64,000 nucleotides of DNA from Phycisphaerales bacterium (GCA_022360095.1 JAKSDK010001621.1:1-64000), one strand, 5' to 3'. Positions 1 to 8,410 are shown, counted from the first letter of the stretch. Numbers and translations: made by a program. The notes: generated by a model from the letters alone, not told the origin.

Positions 1-786
1 CCGAAGTTTGAAGCGGCGCTGGAGATGTCTCAGCGTCTCTTTGAGGGCGATCATCCCGACGTGGCGACGAGCCTGGGCAGCGTGGCCTTTTGCCTGAGTT
101 CCCTGGGCCGATCGGCGGAGGCGCTGCCCAAGTATGAAGCGGCGCTGGCGATGCGTCAGCGTCTCTTTGAAGGCGACCATCCCCACGTGGCGACGAGCCT
201 GAACGGCGTGGCCCTTTGCCTGGACTCTCTGGGCCGATCGGCGGAGGCGCTGCCCAAGTATGAAGCGGCGTTGGCAATGCGTCAGCGTCTCTTTGAGGGC
301 GACCATCCTGGCGTGGCAGAGAGCCTGAGCTACACCGCCGGATGCCTGCAATCCCTGGGACGGTCGGCGGAGGCGCTACCCAAACTTGAAGCAGGGCTGG
401 GGATGTATCAGCGTCTCTTTGAGGGCGATCATCCTCACGTGATGCAGGTCCTGAGCAATGTGGCCTCTTGCTTGCAAGCGCTAGGCCGATCAGCGGAGGC
501 ACTGCCCAAGTTTGAAGCGGCGCTGGCGATGTGTCAGCGTCTCTTTAGAGGCGACCATCCCCACTTGGCGGGGAGCCTGAATCAATTGGCCCTTTGCCTG
601 CGATCCTTGGGCCGATCGGAGGAGGCGCTGCCCAGGTTTGAAGCGGCCCTGGAGATGTATCAACGTCTCTTTGAAGGCGACCATCCTGACGTGGCACGGG
701 GCCTGCACAACGTGGCCCTTTGCCTGCGCTCCCTGGGCCGATCGGCGGAGGCGCTACCCAAATATGAAGCGGCGCTGGAGATGTGC
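1..786. repeat. 126-bp tandem repeat coding for 42-residue TPR units
   Basis: The core CAGCGTCTCTTT recurs at 31, 157, 283, 409 and 535, and with one change at 661, so the period is exactly 126 bp. The array starts before the window. Units differ by only a few bases each, which suggests recent amplification or ongoing homogenisation. Confidence 0.93.
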
Positions 787-1086
787 CGTCGCGGTCTGCC
801 GCCAGCTCACCCGCACACGCTGTATCCACAGATGGGGCTTGCCCAAACACTCTTGGCGCTCGGCCGTCACGCCGAGGCCGAAGCGCTGCTGGTCGACGCC
901 GCCAAGCAGTGCGAGCGCTCCGAGGCCTGCCGGAGAATGCACTGGCGATCCGTGGTGGAAGGATCGGTTCAACTCTACAACGCTTGGCACGGCGCCGAGC
1001 CGGACAAGGGCTACGACGCCAAAGCAACCGAGTGGCGTGCGAAGCTCGCGCCGGATACGAATGAGGCGACTTCCCAACCCGGCTAA
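1..1086 (+). CDS. TPR-repeat protein, 5' end outside window
   Basis: The frame is open from the first base, so the true start lies upstream. It encodes about seven tetratricopeptide units of exactly 42 residues, of kinesin-light-chain type, with the signature QRLFEGDHPxVA and LGRSAEALPKxEAAL. The units are also nearly identical at DNA level (see the repeat entry). After the last unit there is a divergent unit (RRGLPPAHPHTL) and a tail ending in LYNAW and TEWRAKL. The Ser/Thr kinase at 8407-11010 ends in a very similar way (LYEAW, AEWQAKL). I infer that this is the C-terminal part of another kinase-TPR protein or of a close TPR relative. TPRs mediate protein-protein contacts; no catalytic motif is visible in the part seen here. 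Confidence 0.85.
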   Translation, partial: PKFEAALEMSQRLFEGDHPDVATSLGSVAFCLSSLGRSAEALPKYEAALAMRQRLFEGDHPHVATSLNGVALCLDSLGRSAEALPKYEAALAMRQRLFEGDHPGVAESLSYTAGCLQSLGRSAEALPKLEAGLGMYQRLFEGDHPHVMQVLSNVASCLQALGRSAEALPKFEAALAMCQRLFRGDHPHLAGSLNQLALCLRSLGRSEEALPRFEAALEMYQRLFEGDHPDVARGLHNVALCLRSLGRSAEALPKYEAALEMCRRGLPPAHPHTLYPQMGLAQTLLALGRHAEAEALLVDAAKQCERSEACRRMHWRSVVEGSVQLYNAWHGAEPDKGYDAKATEWRAKLAPDTNEATSQPG

Positions 1087-1219
1087 CGCGCTTCGGCGGC
1101 CCTCCGACTCGTTGTCTCCATTTCCGCCCAACCGCCAATAAATCTCTGGCCGACAGATTTCCAATAAAAATCTCACGACTCACGAAAGGGCCTCCTGAGT
1201 TTCGGGTACCCACCTCTGA

Positions 1220-1233
1220 GCCGGGCGCCCGGC
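1220..1233. other. 14-bp perfect palindrome between genes
   Basis: GCCGGGCGCCCGGC is self-complementary and lies in the 295-bp gap after the TPR gene. There is no T-run, so it is not a clear intrinsic terminator. Otherwise the gap holds only the leader of the next gene. Confidence 0.5.
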
Positions 1234-1323
1234 ACTACGGTTGGACGTGTGATAAAGGAAATGTCGGCCAATATTCCGGCACCAGGCTACACGTCTTACA
1301 CAAATCGGAAAGAGAGCGTGTTT

Positions 1324-1342
1324 CTGCTGTTAAAGACAGCAG
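1324..1342 (+). promoter_or_regulatory. Leader hairpin upstream of the fibre gene
   Basis: CTGCTGT and ACAGCAG form a 7-bp stem around a TAAAG loop about 40 bases before the ATG at 1382. A strong ribosome-binding site (AAGGAG, 1368-1373) follows. The hairpin could stabilise the mRNA or control its translation; this role is an inference. Confidence 0.4.
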
Positions 1343-1381
1343 TCTCTGTTAATCATGGCGTATTTGTAAGGAGTCACGAAA

Positions 1382-2905
1382 ATGAAACTGTGCAGATTGT
1401 TTGTTTTCATGGTTGCCGCGTTCGGCATGCTAAACGCGTCAGTGTCGGGGGATGACATCATAAGCCCCCCGACGTTTACCTATCAAGGCGAGCTTCGCCA
1501 GGGCGGGCTGCCCGTAACGGGGGATTGCGAGTTGAAATTCGAACTGTTTGACATGGCCGTCGGCGGGTCGCAGATTGGCCCGACGAATGGCCCGATGACC
1601 GTGACCGTGATCGACGGGATATTCACCGCTCAGTTGGATTTTGGTGTCGACCCCGCGTTCTGCGGCCAGCGCCGGTGGCTGGAGATTTCTGTCTGCTGTC
1701 CGTCACCCTGTGCGGTGGGAGGACCGCTGGCGCCGCGGCAAGAGCTGACCCCATCGCCATATGCCCTCGCTCTCCCCGCGCTGAAGAATACGGCGAGTGC
1801 TGACGCCGGTTTTCCCGGCAGTCCGAATTTGATCGGCGGTCATCACGACAACAGCATCGGAGCCGGGTCAGCGGGCGCGGTCGTTGTGGGCGGCGGCGCC
1901 GCCGGTGCCATGAACAACTCGGCATCCGGGTTGTTCCCTGTTGTCAGTGGTGGCTTGAACAACACGGCCACCGGAAACACATCGACGGTCAGCGGTGGTT
2001 CTACCAACACCGCCAGTATGCAGCATGCCACCGTCGCTGGTGGTTTTCTAAATGCCGCCAGTGGGAAGCAATCCACGATCGGTGGCGGTGGGCAAAATAA
2101 TGCCAGCGGTCCCTCATCAACGGTTGGTGGAGGAATCAACAATACCGCCAGCGGGATTCAGTCTTCCATCGGCGGGGGTACCACCAACATCGCCAGCGGA
2201 GCCTCATCTACCGTGGGTGGAGGTCACACCAATACGGCCAGCGGGATTCAATCCACCGTCGGCGGCGGCATCATCAACGTCGCGAGCGGTCTGACGTCGA
2301 CGGTTCCAGGTGGTGTCGCCAATGAAGCCGTGGGTGAATCGAGTTTTGCTGCCGGACGGCAGGCTAAGGCTAACTTCGACGGCATGTTCGTTTGGGGAGA
2401 CAATATCGGCCGCCTGAACTTTCCATCAGCGACCGAAGCGAACTTTGTACCGGCGGCAAACCAATTCCTGGTCAGGGCCGGCGGCGGTGTCGTCTTCGTC
2501 AGTTCGGTCAACGGTGCCGGTGATTCAGTGACCGGCGTGCAACTCGCCGCCGGTGGTGGAGCCTGGGCAGCATTAAGCGACCGTAACGTCAAAGAGAACG
2601 TCAAGCGCGTCGACGAACGAGAGGTCCTTGAGCGGCTGAGCAAAATTCCCGTCTCCGCCTGGAATTACAAGAGCCAGGACGAGTCCATCCGCCACATCGG
2701 ACCGATGGCCCAGGACTTGTATGCCGCCTTCAAAGTCGGCGAGAACGAAAAGATGATCACCACCGTTGATGCCGACGGTGTCGCTCTGGCCGCCATCCAA
2801 GGCCTGCACCAGATCGTCAAGGAGAAGGATGCCCAGATCACGGCGCTGGGAGCCCGCTTGGCGGCGCTTGAGGCCATGATCGCCGCACAGGCCAAAGCGA
2901 AGTAA
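1382..2905 (+). CDS. Secreted trimeric-fibre-like protein with S74 chaperone domain
   Basis: An N-terminal signal peptide of about 22 residues is followed by a module seen in planctomycete fibre proteins: FTYQGELRQGGLPV, later RRWLEISV and LTPSPYALALPA. The middle (residues about 182-316) has nine 15-residue repeats of the form SGxxSTVGGGxxNTA, resembling YadA/haemagglutinin head repeats that form left-handed beta-rolls. The C-terminus has the peptidase S74 intramolecular chaperone signature: SDRNVKENV, VSAWNYKSQ, HIGPMAQD and a final helical part with ALGARLAALEAMIA. In known relatives this domain drives trimerisation and then cleaves itself off. I infer an exported, trimeric surface or shed fibre. 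The start is fixed by AAGGAG nine bases upstream. The next gene follows after 16 bp, so the two are probably co-transcribed. Confidence 0.82.
   Translation: MKLCRLFVFMVAAFGMLNASVSGDDIISPPTFTYQGELRQGGLPVTGDCELKFELFDMAVGGSQIGPTNGPMTVTVIDGIFTAQLDFGVDPAFCGQRRWLEISVCCPSPCAVGGPLAPRQELTPSPYALALPALKNTASADAGFPGSPNLIGGHHDNSIGAGSAGAVVVGGGAAGAMNNSASGLFPVVSGGLNNTATGNTSTVSGGSTNTASMQHATVAGGFLNAASGKQSTIGGGGQNNASGPSSTVGGGINNTASGIQSSIGGGTTNIASGASSTVGGGHTNTASGIQSTVGGGIINVASGLTSTVPGGVANEAVGESSFAAGRQAKANFDGMFVWGDNIGRLNFPSATEANFVPAANQFLVRAGGGVVFVSSVNGAGDSVTGVQLAAGGGAWAALSDRNVKENVKRVDEREVLERLSKIPVSAWNYKSQDESIRHIGPMAQDLYAAFKVGENEKMITTVDADGVALAAIQGLHQIVKEKDAQITALGARLAALEAMIAAQAKAK
1925..2329 (+). repeat. Nine in-frame 45-bp repeats (15 residues each)
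   Basis: Each unit codes for S-G-x-x-S-T-V-G-G-G-x-x-N-T-A or a close variant. Units begin at 1925, 1970, 2015, 2060, 2105, 2150, 2195, 2240 and 2285. The repeats form the predicted shaft or head of the fibre protein. Confidence 0.88.
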
Positions 2906-2921
2906 AGATAAGGAGGATTCC

Positions 2922-3359
2922 ATGAATCGAAGAAATGTCTATATCCGGCGTATGCTCACGATTCCGGCTTTGCTTACCGCGTTGCTCATGGCCGGCACAG
3001 CGCTGGGCCAGTTCGAAATCACGCGGTTTACCATCGACGGCGGCGGCGGAACCAGCAGCGGCGGGGATTTCGATCTCTCCGGCACTAGCGGCCAGCCGGA
3101 TGCCGGTTCCATGTCCGGCGGTGGCTTCGAAATCAATGGCGGCTTTTGGACGCCAGTCGAAGGCGCCCGCCTGTCTGGCGTCAACGGTAACGGCAACGGT
3201 CTGATCGATGGCCGCGGCATTCAAAACTTCACGGACCGTCTGATCGGCATCGGCACCATCTGTCAATGTGCCGATCGCCTGACTAACGGCGTCCTCGACA
3301 TGAATGACGTGGCCGACTTCGTGAACGACCTGCTGACGGGTGCGACAAGGGTGCCGTAG
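2922..3359 (+). CDS. Small secreted dockerin-like protein
   Basis: A good ribosome-binding site (AAGGAGG) lies just before the ATG. A signal peptide (residues about 1-27, ending near GTALG) is followed by a Gly/Ser-rich stretch (FTIDGGGGTSSGGDFDLSGT) typical of short planctomycete exported proteins. The C-terminus has two degenerate dockerin-like repeats: GNGNGLIDGRGIQNF and LTNGVLDMNDVADFVNDLL. Dockerin type I repeats bind calcium and normally dock to cohesins; no cohesin is seen in this window, so a docking partner is unknown. It lies 16 bp after the fibre gene and before a clear terminator, which makes a two-gene unit. It may be a secreted partner of the fibre. Confidence 0.7.
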   Translation: MNRRNVYIRRMLTIPALLTALLMAGTALGQFEITRFTIDGGGGTSSGGDFDLSGTSGQPDAGSMSGGGFEINGGFWTPVEGARLSGVNGNGNGLIDGRGIQNFTDRLIGIGTICQCADRLTNGVLDMNDVADFVNDLLTGATRVP

Positions 3360-3408
3360 TAAAGGTCGAACGTTAAAACAGTGAGTGGGTGTTCCGCACA
3401 AAATCTCC

Positions 3409-3438
3409 AAGCCCGTCCCAGGTGGCGGGCTTCTTTTA
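3409..3438 (+). terminator. Rho-independent terminator
   Basis: AAGCCCG and CGGGCTT form a 7-bp GC-rich stem followed by TTCTTTTAAT. It ends the 1382-3359 transcription unit. Confidence 0.8.
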
Positions 3439-3462
3439 ATTAAGAAGCGCCTTGGAGTCAGC

Positions 3463-3852
3463 TTACTGGCTCAACAGCAGAGCCACGAAGTCCGGCACAT
3501 CGATGTTTGATGCACACAATTCTTGTAGTGTGCCGATGCCCGTGATCTTTACAAGCGCAAAAGGCTGAATGTCCAGCCCGTCGATGAGTCCGTCGTTGTT
3601 GACGTCACCCAGCAGGCAGGGCACTGATGCCGTGGTCAGACAGGCAAGGGCGCCTGCGTGCATGAACACGACACCGTTGTCCGCCCGGCCAATGACCGTC
3701 TGTCCTACGTTTTGAAGGGAGCCGGTCAATGCGTCGGTTTCCGCCCCCGTCGAGACGGTGACGCACGGTGCCTGATCAGCGTCGAGCCGTCCTACCGCCG
3801 AGACGGTCACCAACAACAATAGTGTGCCGACGGAATATCGAATGATTTTCAT
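3463..3852 (-). CDS. Small secreted protein with a dockerin-like repeat
   Basis: The protein has a signal peptide (hydrophobic LLLLVTVSAVG at residues about 11-21) and 129 residues in all. The C-terminal part carries one good dockerin-type loop, GDVNNDGLIDGLDIQPF, and a shortened second copy (CASNIDVPDFVALLLSQ) that has lost its first calcium-binding half. The middle part (about residues 25-80) has no recognisable motif. It lies downstream of the metalloprotease on the same strand with a 78-bp gap, so the two may be co-expressed. The function is unknown; secretion is supported by the signal peptide. Confidence 0.62.
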   Translation of the reverse strand: MKIIRYSVGTLLLLVTVSAVGRLDADQAPCVTVSTGAETDALTGSLQNVGQTVIGRADNGVVFMHAGALACLTTASVPCLLGDVNNDGLIDGLDIQPFALVKITGIGTLQELCASNIDVPDFVALLLSQ

Positions 3853-3930
3853 TGTTCATCCTCTCAGCTAAACCACAGACCATTCGGTTTGCTTGATCTC
3901 GCGCTTTATCCTTACCTGTGTTCCACGAAA

Positions 3931-5280
3931 CTATTCGAAGATTGCGCTGCCGGTTTTGCAGAAATATTTACCCGGCTTGTCGAGTAAGACGTTCCCTGCT
4001 TCGTCATAGGTGTTTGGCACAACATAGAAAACACTGTTCGACGGTGAGAAGTCGTGAGCGACTTGAATGCTATCGAACGGCAGACTGCACGTGCCGGCCT
4101 CAAAGAAAACCGAATCGCCGATGTAAACGTTCTCACCGCTGATGCATGATTCGACCGTCAAGGCCGGTCCGCCGCCACGCAATTGAAACTCTTGTTGCAC
4201 CTGTTGCCATTCCTTGAAGGAAATGCAGGGGCGCATCTTCCGCATCATTTGCCGCCGCTGCTCCAGTTTGGCCTGGTCGGCCGGGGCGCCGCTTGCGGCC
4301 AGGGCCGCACCGTCCTCGATATTCGCCCATTCGTCGTAATCTCTGATGCTGTTGGTCAGGTTGCCGTCCGTGTCGCACCAGTTACCACTTTCGTTGATGT
4401 CCTTGACCACATTGGCTTCGAGCATCCCGTCGCAATCCCAGTCCGTGCTGATCATCGTCGTGCCGCGGACTTCATTGAGATTGTTTTCATCGAGCGAGCA
4501 GAGACGCCCGTGGGAAAAGTCGATTTCCTTAAAGAGCGCTTCGTCGAAGGTCAACCCCAGGTCCAACATCCGCGTTCTCACGCCCCGCAACTGAAACGTG
4601 TAACTCATCACACTGGGCATGATCGGGACGAAGGGGCCGACGTAATCGGGGCTGCCGTCATCGTCGTTGGAACCGCAATTCATCGTCCCGCAGTGGGACA
4701 GACCGAGGTTGTGCCCCAATTCGTGGGCGAGTGTGGCAGCCTGCACATATTCCGTACCCGTCTCGCCGTCGAAGTTGCCCAGCGTGACGATGAGTGCGTC
4801 CGCGCCGTTGGCCCGTCCCGAACTTCCCGAAGTCACGCAATTGTCATTGCTGTCCAACGACTGATACTGGTGGGCAAAGATGCAATAGTGCCAGCCCTCG
4901 CCGTTGTCAAAGTTATCTTCTCGAAGCTTGGCGTAGGTATTGGGCTCGTCACTGTAGGTCCAGAAGTTTCCGCAATTGGTCATCGGATCGGCGACCAGAA
5001 CATCGTAATGAGTCAGTTCATCGTCCAGATCGATGATTAAGGTGTGCCCCTGGCACGCAAACATTTGGATCACCGCATCTAAAACAAGCTGGCTGGGCTG
5101 ATGGTCGTGCGTGCCGTCCGAACCCATGTAGTCGATTTCGACCATAAACGTATCGGCCTGTGCTACGATCGCATCGGCCCCGAGGATCAAGCCCAATATC
5201 AACAGGACAACGCGAACTTTGGAACGTTTGGCTGCAAGTCGGAGTGGATCGCGCGTTCGGTGAAGCGTCTGTGTTTTCAT
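3931..5280 (-). CDS. Secreted metzincin-type zinc metalloprotease
   Basis: After an N-terminal basic stretch and a hydrophobic segment (VVLLILGLILGADAIV, residues about 24-40) comes a protease domain with the long zinc motif HELGHNLGLSH (H-E-x2-H-x2-G-x2-H) near residue 190. A Met-turn candidate, PSVMSYTFQ, lies about 40 residues later. Both are hallmarks of metzincins, the M10/M12-like peptidases. The glutamate of HELGH would be the catalytic base. The 449-residue length leaves about 200 residues after the catalytic core with no recognised domain and several cysteines. The RBS AAAGGA precedes the ATG. It stands between two repeat-rich secreted proteins, so the substrate may be an envelope or matrix protein; this is inference. 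Confidence 0.8.
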   Translation of the reverse strand: MKTQTLHRTRDPLRLAAKRSKVRVVLLILGLILGADAIVAQADTFMVEIDYMGSDGTHDHQPSQLVLDAVIQMFACQGHTLIIDLDDELTHYDVLVADPMTNCGNFWTYSDEPNTYAKLREDNFDNGEGWHYCIFAHQYQSLDSNDNCVTSGSSGRANGADALIVTLGNFDGETGTEYVQAATLAHELGHNLGLSHCGTMNCGSNDDDGSPDYVGPFVPIMPSVMSYTFQLRGVRTRMLDLGLTFDEALFKEIDFSHGRLCSLDENNLNEVRGTTMISTDWDCDGMLEANVVKDINESGNWCDTDGNLTNSIRDYDEWANIEDGAALAASGAPADQAKLEQRRQMMRKMRPCISFKEWQQVQQEFQLRGGGPALTVESCISGENVYIGDSVFFEAGTCSLPFDSIQVAHDFSPSNSVFYVVPNTYDEAGNVLLDKPGKYFCKTGSAIFE

Positions 5281-5304
5281 CTCTGATTCCTTTCAATACA
5301 ACCG

Positions 5305-5321
5305 CGTCTGCAGATCAGACG
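5305..5321 (-). other. Short hairpin between fibre and protease genes
   Basis: CGTCTG and CAGACG form a 6-bp stem right after the stop of the upstream gene (5322-7577). There is no T-run, so it may reduce read-through or protect mRNA ends; it is not a convincing terminator. Confidence 0.3.
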
Positions 5322-7577
5322 TTACTGAAGCGTGACCAGCACCAAAACCAGGTCCTTGCCATTTTTCAGGGAAGTCATCGCCTTGCCTAGAATCGCACCG
5401 CGCGCCTCGTTGTGGTCCGTGACTTTCATGCAATGGCCGGGCGTATTCGAGGTTGTCAGCAGATCACCGGGTTGGATAGGGCCATTGGATGCGTCAGCCA
5501 GACAATAGACACGACCCGTCAGTGCGACCGGATGCGCTCCGTCCGCCTTTGACCCTCGTTGCCCCATCAGCATACCCGGTTTGACACCGCCGGCGCCGCT
5601 AATGATGCCGGCCACCGTGTAGTCGTATGCCTGAGTGCTGACTCTCAATTCACCGGGGCGCTGCGGATCAATGCAGACGACCATGCCCGGTTGAAGCGTT
5701 TCTGATTTTGCATTGATGTCGAACTGCTCCGAAAGGTCGCTTCCGCCGGTAATCTGAAGTTCTTGAGTGATCACGCGGCCATCACCGCCGAAATCACTGT
5801 CGAGCGTGATCGTTTCTACGCCGGCGGCGTTGGTCAGGCTGATGAGACCGGCATCACCATTGTCACCATCGATCCTGACTCTCAAATCGCCCGAGTTGTT
5901 GTAGACGGTGATGTTTCCACCGCCGCCGAGTCCACTGCCATCGACAATCACCGTATCCACCGAGCTGTTGTCGCGCAAGGTCAGTCTTGAGCCTGCACCA
6001 TCGTCGGAGTTGAGGGCCACCGTCTCTGTCGCGGCGTTGTTCGAGAGAAAGATCGCGCCATCGTTCGCATTGTCACCGTCAATCCGAGTCGTGAGCACTC
6101 CGCTGCTGTTGTAAAACAGACCCGCTCCGCCGCCGTCCTGCCCGCTGGCGTCCAAAATGATCGTGTCCTGCGTACGATCTGAGAGCGTGATTCGGCCGCT
6201 GTCTCCGTCGTCCGACTCCAATTCGACGGTGACGGTGCCGATCGAGTCCGTCAAACTAAAGAACCCGTCGTCTCCGTTATCGCCGTCGATTCTGACGGTC
6301 AGATCACCGGATGTGTTGTAGAGGGTGATATTCCCGCCGCCGTCGAGGCCGCTACCATCCGCGATCACCGTTGCCACATTGTTGTCGTCTCTGAGCGTCA
6401 TCCGAGCGCCGGCTCCATCGTCGGAATCGAGTTCGACGGTGGCAACGCTGGACCCGTTCCACATGGTGAGTTCTGAACCGTTGCTGGGCCCGCCTGCTCC
6501 GCCGCCGGTTTTGGCGTCCACACGAAAAGTCTCGGTCGCGCCGTCCCACATGGCGAATCTCGATCCCGCATCGCCCCCGTCGTCCCCGTCGATGTCGAAC
6601 GTCGTGAAGACGTTTGCGTTCCGACCGGTGATCACACCGCCGCCCAGCGCGCCGTCGTTGCCGTCCAAGGCAAGGGTCAAACCACCTCCGGATTGATATG
6701 CATTAAAGAACCCGCCCCCCGAAGCTGACGTACCGGCCCAGACGGCCTGATTCGCGCCGTCGAACATTTCGATCTGGGCGCCGCCCCCGGCCTTGAAGAA
6801 ATGGCCCGGCATTCCTCCGCCGGAGAAATCCACGATCTCGAAGCTGCTCTCCGTTTTGACTGCGCCGGTGCTACCCTCGAGTAAAATCATCGGGGTTCCG
6901 GTTCCATCACGGAGGAACATGGTCCCACCCAAACCGAGCCCACCGTCGATGAAGGCCGTGAGTACGCCACCGGAACCCAGGACGGAAAGCGTGCCCGTGT
7001 TTGAGGAATCACCCAGCTCGACATTGTCCGTCAGCTCTTCACTCTCTACGCGATCGACTCGAAACGAATACGGCACGGCAGCCAATTCCGTTCGTGGGCT
7101 CAGTTCCGGCCCTGCGTCGACGCTCACGCCCAGTTTTCGCAAGGTCCCATCGAAACTGGTCGCAGTCACCGGAACCAACACATCGACCACGCCGTTGTTG
7201 ATCGACACGGCGTTCATGACGATCGGCCCCTCGACCGGCAAGTCCAGGTTGTTGTAAATCGTAAAGGAGAGATCCACGGTCGGGCCCGGCAACGGGTCAC
7301 CCATATCGTCGGTGAGCAGTGCTTGAAAGCTGATCCGGCTCGATGACGGATCAAGGATCGGGGCTCTCGTCTCGGCGCTGCCCACATCTTTACTTGAAGG
7401 AGAAAGCTTGCCACGGCCAATACGGCCGATGAATGAGTTCGCCTTATTCCGGATGTTGTCCGGCGACTCATCAGGGGCGGCCATCACAGCTTGTTGAAAA
7501 GGGTTTGAAACCAACCCGAACAATCCTGCAGCGACCAAACCCGACAGCAATGTGAATACGCAAGTTCGTCTCGTCAT
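5322..7577 (-). CDS. Large secreted beta-repeat (fibre-like) protein
   Basis: A signal peptide (LLSGLVAAGLFGLV, cleavage near residue 33) leads into the same N-terminal module as in the 1382 gene: ISFQALLTDDMGDPLPGPTV, later RTELAAVPYSFRV. Residues about 190-600 consist of repeats of about 23 residues with the pattern G-x-I-T-L-x-N-x-x-G-x-x-T-V-x-L-D-x-D-x-G, rich in Asp and Gly, as in calcium-binding beta-solenoids. The last 130 residues form a separate domain (GMVVCIDPQRPGELRVS, VALTGRVYCLADA, GPIQPGDLLTTSNTPGHC). This resembles the end domain of tail-fibre-like proteins; that reading is tentative. The protein is probably exported and long-shaped. It is 41 bp upstream of the metalloprotease on the same strand, so they likely form one operon. 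Confidence 0.72.
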   Translation of the reverse strand: MTRRTCVFTLLSGLVAAGLFGLVSNPFQQAVMAAPDESPDNIRNKANSFIGRIGRGKLSPSSKDVGSAETRAPILDPSSSRISFQALLTDDMGDPLPGPTVDLSFTIYNNLDLPVEGPIVMNAVSINNGVVDVLVPVTATSFDGTLRKLGVSVDAGPELSPRTELAAVPYSFRVDRVESEELTDNVELGDSSNTGTLSVLGSGGVLTAFIDGGLGLGGTMFLRDGTGTPMILLEGSTGAVKTESSFEIVDFSGGGMPGHFFKAGGGAQIEMFDGANQAVWAGTSASGGGFFNAYQSGGGLTLALDGNDGALGGGVITGRNANVFTTFDIDGDDGGDAGSRFAMWDGATETFRVDAKTGGGAGGPSNGSELTMWNGSSVATVELDSDDGAGARMTLRDDNNVATVIADGSGLDGGGNITLYNTSGDLTVRIDGDNGDDGFFSLTDSIGTVTVELESDDGDSGRITLSDRTQDTIILDASGQDGGGAGLFYNSSGVLTTRIDGDNANDGAIFLSNNAATETVALNSDDGAGSRLTLRDNSSVDTVIVDGSGLGGGGNITVYNNSGDLRVRIDGDNGDAGLISLTNAAGVETITLDSDFGGDGRVITQELQITGGSDLSEQFDINAKSETLQPGMVVCIDPQRPGELRVSTQAYDYTVAGIISGAGGVKPGMLMGQRGSKADGAHPVALTGRVYCLADASNGPIQPGDLLTTSNTPGHCMKVTDHNEARGAILGKAMTSLKNGKDLVLVLVTLQ
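5777..6467 (-). repeat. Higher-order repeat of about 69 residues in the fibre protein
   Basis: Three kinds of 23-residue unit alternate in fixed order: a YNxSGxLxxRIDGDN unit, a xLTNxxxxETVxLDSDDG unit and a LTLRDNxSVDTVIVDGSG unit. Equivalent points near 5872, 6082 and 6289 are 210 and 207 bp apart, so the period is about 207 bp. Boundaries are approximate. Confidence 0.7.
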
Positions 7578-7831
7578 GATTCATCCTGCCTTTCCGTTTT
7601 TTTTTGAATGCAATCGCACCTGAACATTGAGGTCATGAATGTGGGCCGTCATCCTGGTCAAACCCACTCAACCGAAAAACCGTGTTTGCCATGCCTCCAC
7701 TTAGATCACGAAAACGGCGCTCAGAGCGCCTGATGGACTTTGTCGTTTTTTTCTTGTGGGTCTTGGCTTTGGGTGATAAGCTATTGCGTATAGGGGAGTT
7801 AGTACGCAGGGAAATTGGCGCTAGGTGTTCG

Positions 7832-8410
7832 GTGAATTCCTCGGCACACAACGTGACGCGTCTGCTTGCCGACCTGGGCGCCGGCGATCGTTCTGCGGCA
7901 TCGCAAATGTTCCCACTCGTCTATGAAGAATTGCGCAATCTCGCGGCCGGCTTCTTTGGTGGCAACCTGGCCAACCAGACGCTCCAGCCCACTGCTTTGG
8001 TGCACGAGGCCTACCTGCGGCTGGTGGGGCAAAACAAACAGAAATGGACCGACCAAGCCCACTTCATGAGTGTCGCTGCCAAGGCGATGCGGCGACTTTT
8101 CATTGATCACGCCCGGGCGCAACGGGCACAAAAAAGAGGCGGGCTGTACCGTCGCGTGACTCTGGACGATTCCGCCCTGGCCATCGGTGACGCCGGAATG
8201 ATCGATGCGTTGATGTTCGAGGATGCACTTCAGAAGTTGGAGGCGCTCGACGAACGCAAAGCGCGGGTCGTTGAGCTTCGCTTTTACGGCGGGCTTGGAA
8301 ACGAAGATGTCGCACAAGAACTAGGTGTCTCGCGTGCCACCGTCTCCGATGACTGGAAATTCGCTCGCGCATGGCTGGCGGTCGAATTAAAGGACGATCC
8401 CAAGCTGTGA
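7832..8410 (+). CDS. ECF RNA polymerase sigma factor (TIGR02999-like)
   Basis: The protein matches the ECF sigma family of Acidobacteria and Planctomycetes: region 2 with YEELRNLAA, LQPTALVHEAYLRLV and FIDHARAQRAQKRGG, and region 4 with ELRFYGGLGNEDVAQELGVS and a helix-turn-helix ending in SDDWKFARAWL. The frame is open from an ATG at 7682, but that would add 50 residues of unrelated hydrophobic sequence. A GTG at 7832 gives 192 residues, the usual family length, so I prefer it; GTG 7853 is also possible. The stop overlaps the GTG start of the kinase gene by four bases (GTGA), so the two are probably translationally coupled. In such pairs the kinase is thought to control the sigma factor, here without a visible anti-sigma factor. 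Confidence 0.85.
   Translation: MNSSAHNVTRLLADLGAGDRSAASQMFPLVYEELRNLAAGFFGGNLANQTLQPTALVHEAYLRLVGQNKQKWTDQAHFMSVAAKAMRRLFIDHARAQRAQKRGGLYRRVTLDDSALAIGDAGMIDALMFEDALQKLEALDERKARVVELRFYGGLGNEDVAQELGVSRATVSDDWKFARAWLAVELKDDPKL

Noticed and set aside
4183-5040. A 285-residue frame opposite the metzincin gene
   Set aside because: It mirrors the protease frame, including the zinc-motif region, and has no own motif.
7682-7831. 50-residue N-terminal extension of the ECF sigma factor
   Set aside because: It has a hydrophobic run unlike sigma factors, and the GTG at 7832 gives the family length.
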